6,744 nt of DNA from the NCBI GenBank assembly GCA_964407495.1, contig CAYOVP010000078.1:1-6744 (forward strand). Reading direction: 5' to 3'. The notes beneath the pieces were generated by a model. That model was given only the letters and a program-made list of their open reading frames with translations, made no database searches and had not been told where the DNA came from. Both the position numbers and the translations under genes were made by a program. Positions 5,570 through 6,744 of the stretch are shown here, piece after piece; position 1 is the first letter of the stretch; each line of letters starts with the position of its first letter. The stretch comes from JAJRZX01 sp964407495. Lineage in GTDB: Bacteria; Desulfobacterota; GWC2-55-46; JADFVP01.

Positions 5570-6043
5570 ATGTTTCTGAAATTCGTCCTCTTCCTCCATA
5601 TCACTTCCGCCATCTTCTGGGTGGGGGGCATGCTCTTCATCACCCTCGTCCTCGCCCCCTTCCTCATGAGCCTGCCAACGCCTGCCGAACGCTCCAAGGT
5701 CTACCAGGTGGTTGGCAAGAAGTACCGCCGTTACGGCTGGACAGCCATAATAATACTCCTCGTCACAGGCCCCATCATCTTTCACGGCCTCCACGGCCTA
5801 TGGCCGCACGCCATCTTCACCTCAGCCCTTCATGGAACACCCCTTGGCAGGGCACTCTCAATTAAACTCACCTTTGTCACCATAATCGTCATTTCAAGCC
5901 TTGTTCACGACTTCTACCTTGGCCCAAAGGCGAGGAACTCGAAGAACTACTCCACCATAGCGAGGATATTCGGCAGGTCCAACCTCATCCTCGCCATCAT
6001 AATAGTCATCTTTGCCGTCTTCCTGAGGCTCGGCGGTATCTGA
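5570..6043 (+). CDS. Four-helix membrane protein of the CopD/HemJ-like superfamily
   Basis: This is a predicted integral inner-membrane protein of 157 residues. Its specific role is unknown. Hydrophobic segments at about 3-33, 56-72, 97-115 and 137-152 give four helices. Helix 1 has the H10-x6-W17-x-G-G pattern seen in CopD-type and HemJ-type proteins. Helix 3 carries K99 followed by H113, again as in that superfamily; other histidines lie in the loop after helix 2 (H72, H75, H80, H88). The conserved C-terminal Asn-Glu/Pro block of true HemJ is not present, so protoporphyrinogen oxidase activity is not claimed. Haem or copper binding by the helix histidines is plausible but inferred. ATG 5570 has AGAGAAAGG (5554-5562) seven bases upstream. 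It follows the promoter at 5456-5484 and is ten bases from the downstream methyltransferase gene, so the two are probably co-transcribed. Confidence 0.72.
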   Translation: MFLKFVLFLHITSAIFWVGGMLFITLVLAPFLMSLPTPAERSKVYQVVGKKYRRYGWTAIIILLVTGPIIFHGLHGLWPHAIFTSALHGTPLGRALSIKLTFVTIIVISSLVHDFYLGPKARNSKNYSTIARIFGRSNLILAIIIVIFAVFLRLGGI

Positions 6044-6053
6044 CGGTGTTGCC

Positions 6054-6620
6054 ATGCACAAGTTCAACCCAGAACATATGGCAAGGCTTCTGAGCAGGAG
6101 GCGGATGCGGGAGATGAGGCCCCGCCAGTTTCTCTTGAGGGAGGGGCTCGGAAGGGGCCATGTCTTCGTCGACGTTGGTTGCGGGCCGGGCTTTTTCACC
6201 CTTCCCGCGGCGCGCATAGTCGGGCCAAGGGGCATTGCCTATGGCGTTGATACCGAGCCCGCCATGCTCGCTGAACTCCGAAGGCAAAACCCGCCCGCCA
6301 ATGTCCGGTGCATAGAATCCGCCGAAAACTCCGTGCCCATACCCGACGGCACGGCGGATTTTCTCCTCCTTGCCTATGTGCTCCACGAGACAGAGGACAG
6401 CGAGGCCTTTCTTAAGGAATTAATGCGTATTATGAAGAAGGGCGCAAAACTCGTTATACTTGAATGGAAAAAAAGACGCGAGGAGGAGGGGCCTCCCTAT
6501 GAGGACAGGCTCACGCAGAGGCAGGTAAAGGACCTCCTCAGGGAGGCTGGCTTTGGCCGAATCCGATCAGAGTCCATAAACCCCTCACACTACGAGGTGA
6601 GCGCCATAAAGATCCAATAA
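6054..6620 (+). CDS. Class I SAM-dependent methyltransferase, UbiE-like
   Basis: This is a predicted cytoplasmic methyltransferase of 188 residues; the substrate is unknown. Motif I is a textbook D-V-G-C-G-P-G (40-46). An acidic strand-2 end (GVDTEPAML, D about 69) follows. Then come a strand-3 segment with E-S-A-E, the strand-4 segment DFLLLAYVLHE, and a post-motif M-K-K-G-A-K-L-V-I-L-E-W strand. The last 50 residues hold a Q-x-V-K-D-L-L-R-E-A-G-F helix and a final strand, as in the Methyltransf_11/25 group related to UbiE. The product is shorter than UbiE (about 250), lacking its N-terminal extension, so quinone methylation is not assumed. It starts ten bases after the CopD-like stop with only a weak GGTG, which suggests translation coupled to the upstream gene. 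The pair might modify or handle a membrane-associated substrate, but that is speculation. Confidence 0.85.
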   Translation: MHKFNPEHMARLLSRRRMREMRPRQFLLREGLGRGHVFVDVGCGPGFFTLPAARIVGPRGIAYGVDTEPAMLAELRRQNPPANVRCIESAENSVPIPDGTADFLLLAYVLHETEDSEAFLKELMRIMKKGAKLVILEWKKRREEEGPPYEDRLTQRQVKDLLREAGFGRIRSESINPSHYEVSAIKIQ

Positions 6621-6677
6621 AAAAGGGCAAAGGGGGGTAGGGCAGGCACCGCCCGTCAGGAGAAAAAAGATTTCCTT

Positions 6678-6704
6678 ACTTTCTTTTTGAAAAAAGAAAG
6701 TTTT
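6678..6704 (+). terminator. AT-rich hairpin at the end of the operon
   Basis: ACTTTCTTTT (6678-6687) pairs perfectly with AAAAGAAAGT (6692-6701) around a TGAA loop, followed by a short T-run to 6704. The stem is poor in GC, so it is a weaker terminator than the one at 2912. Its near-perfect symmetry suggests it can act on both strands. It lies 57 bases beyond the methyltransferase stop. The remaining bases to 6744 hold nothing that I recognise. Confidence 0.55.
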
Positions 6705-6744
6705 CTGATGGGTTGGCGATGTCCCTCTGGATTTCTAGTCGTAG

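Overview
The window is GC-rich bacterial chromosome from a Gram-negative organism. The best guess is a deltaproteobacterium/Desulfobacterota-type lineage. A TonB-like protein and a TatA/E protein sit beside a zinc-ribbon/DUF3426-type protein with a very long acidic linker, an architecture I associate with that group. The assignment is from protein style only, with no marker gene. No IS element, phage gene, CRISPR array, tRNA or rRNA is visible.

Layout, left to right. (1) 1-217: an intergenic tract with eleven G-runs spaced about 9-10 nt apart on the + strand, then a weak promoter and ribosome binding site. (2) 218-955 (+): a class I SAM-dependent methyltransferase. (3) 956-1101: a convergent spacer with inverted repeats. 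(4) 1102-2298 (-): a TonB-family energy transducer with one membrane helix, a long basic linker and a TonB C-terminal domain; its start codon is uncertain. (5) 2299-2610: a divergent intergenic region, including a hairpin followed by seven T just upstream of tatA. (6) 2611-2784 (+): a 57-residue TatA/E-family Tat translocase subunit. (7) 2785-3278: a spacer with a promoter-like site, a textbook intrinsic terminator (2912-2944) and a C-rich tract that mirrors the one at the left end. (8) 3279-5279 (-): a 666-residue protein with an N-terminal zinc ribbon, about 465 acidic low-complexity residues, one membrane helix and a DUF3426-like C-terminal domain. (9) 5280-5569: a divergent promoter region, with a well-formed sigma70-type promoter, a hairpin at the expected 5' end and a 16-codon upstream ORF. 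(10) 5570-6043 and 6054-6620 (+): a likely two-gene operon of a four-helix CopD/HemJ-superfamily membrane protein and a second SAM methyltransferase, ending at an AT-rich hairpin.

Three of the six main genes act at the inner membrane or across the envelope (TonB-like, TatA, DUF3426-like), and a fourth is a polytopic membrane protein. They do not form one recognised pathway. ExbB/ExbD, TatB/TatC and a TonB-dependent receptor are all absent here. The genes look like ordinary single-gene units and one small operon. The most unusual signals are non-coding: the two G-run arrays, the possible attenuator before tatA, the possible small RNA after it, and the hairpin/leader-ORF arrangement before the CopD-like gene.
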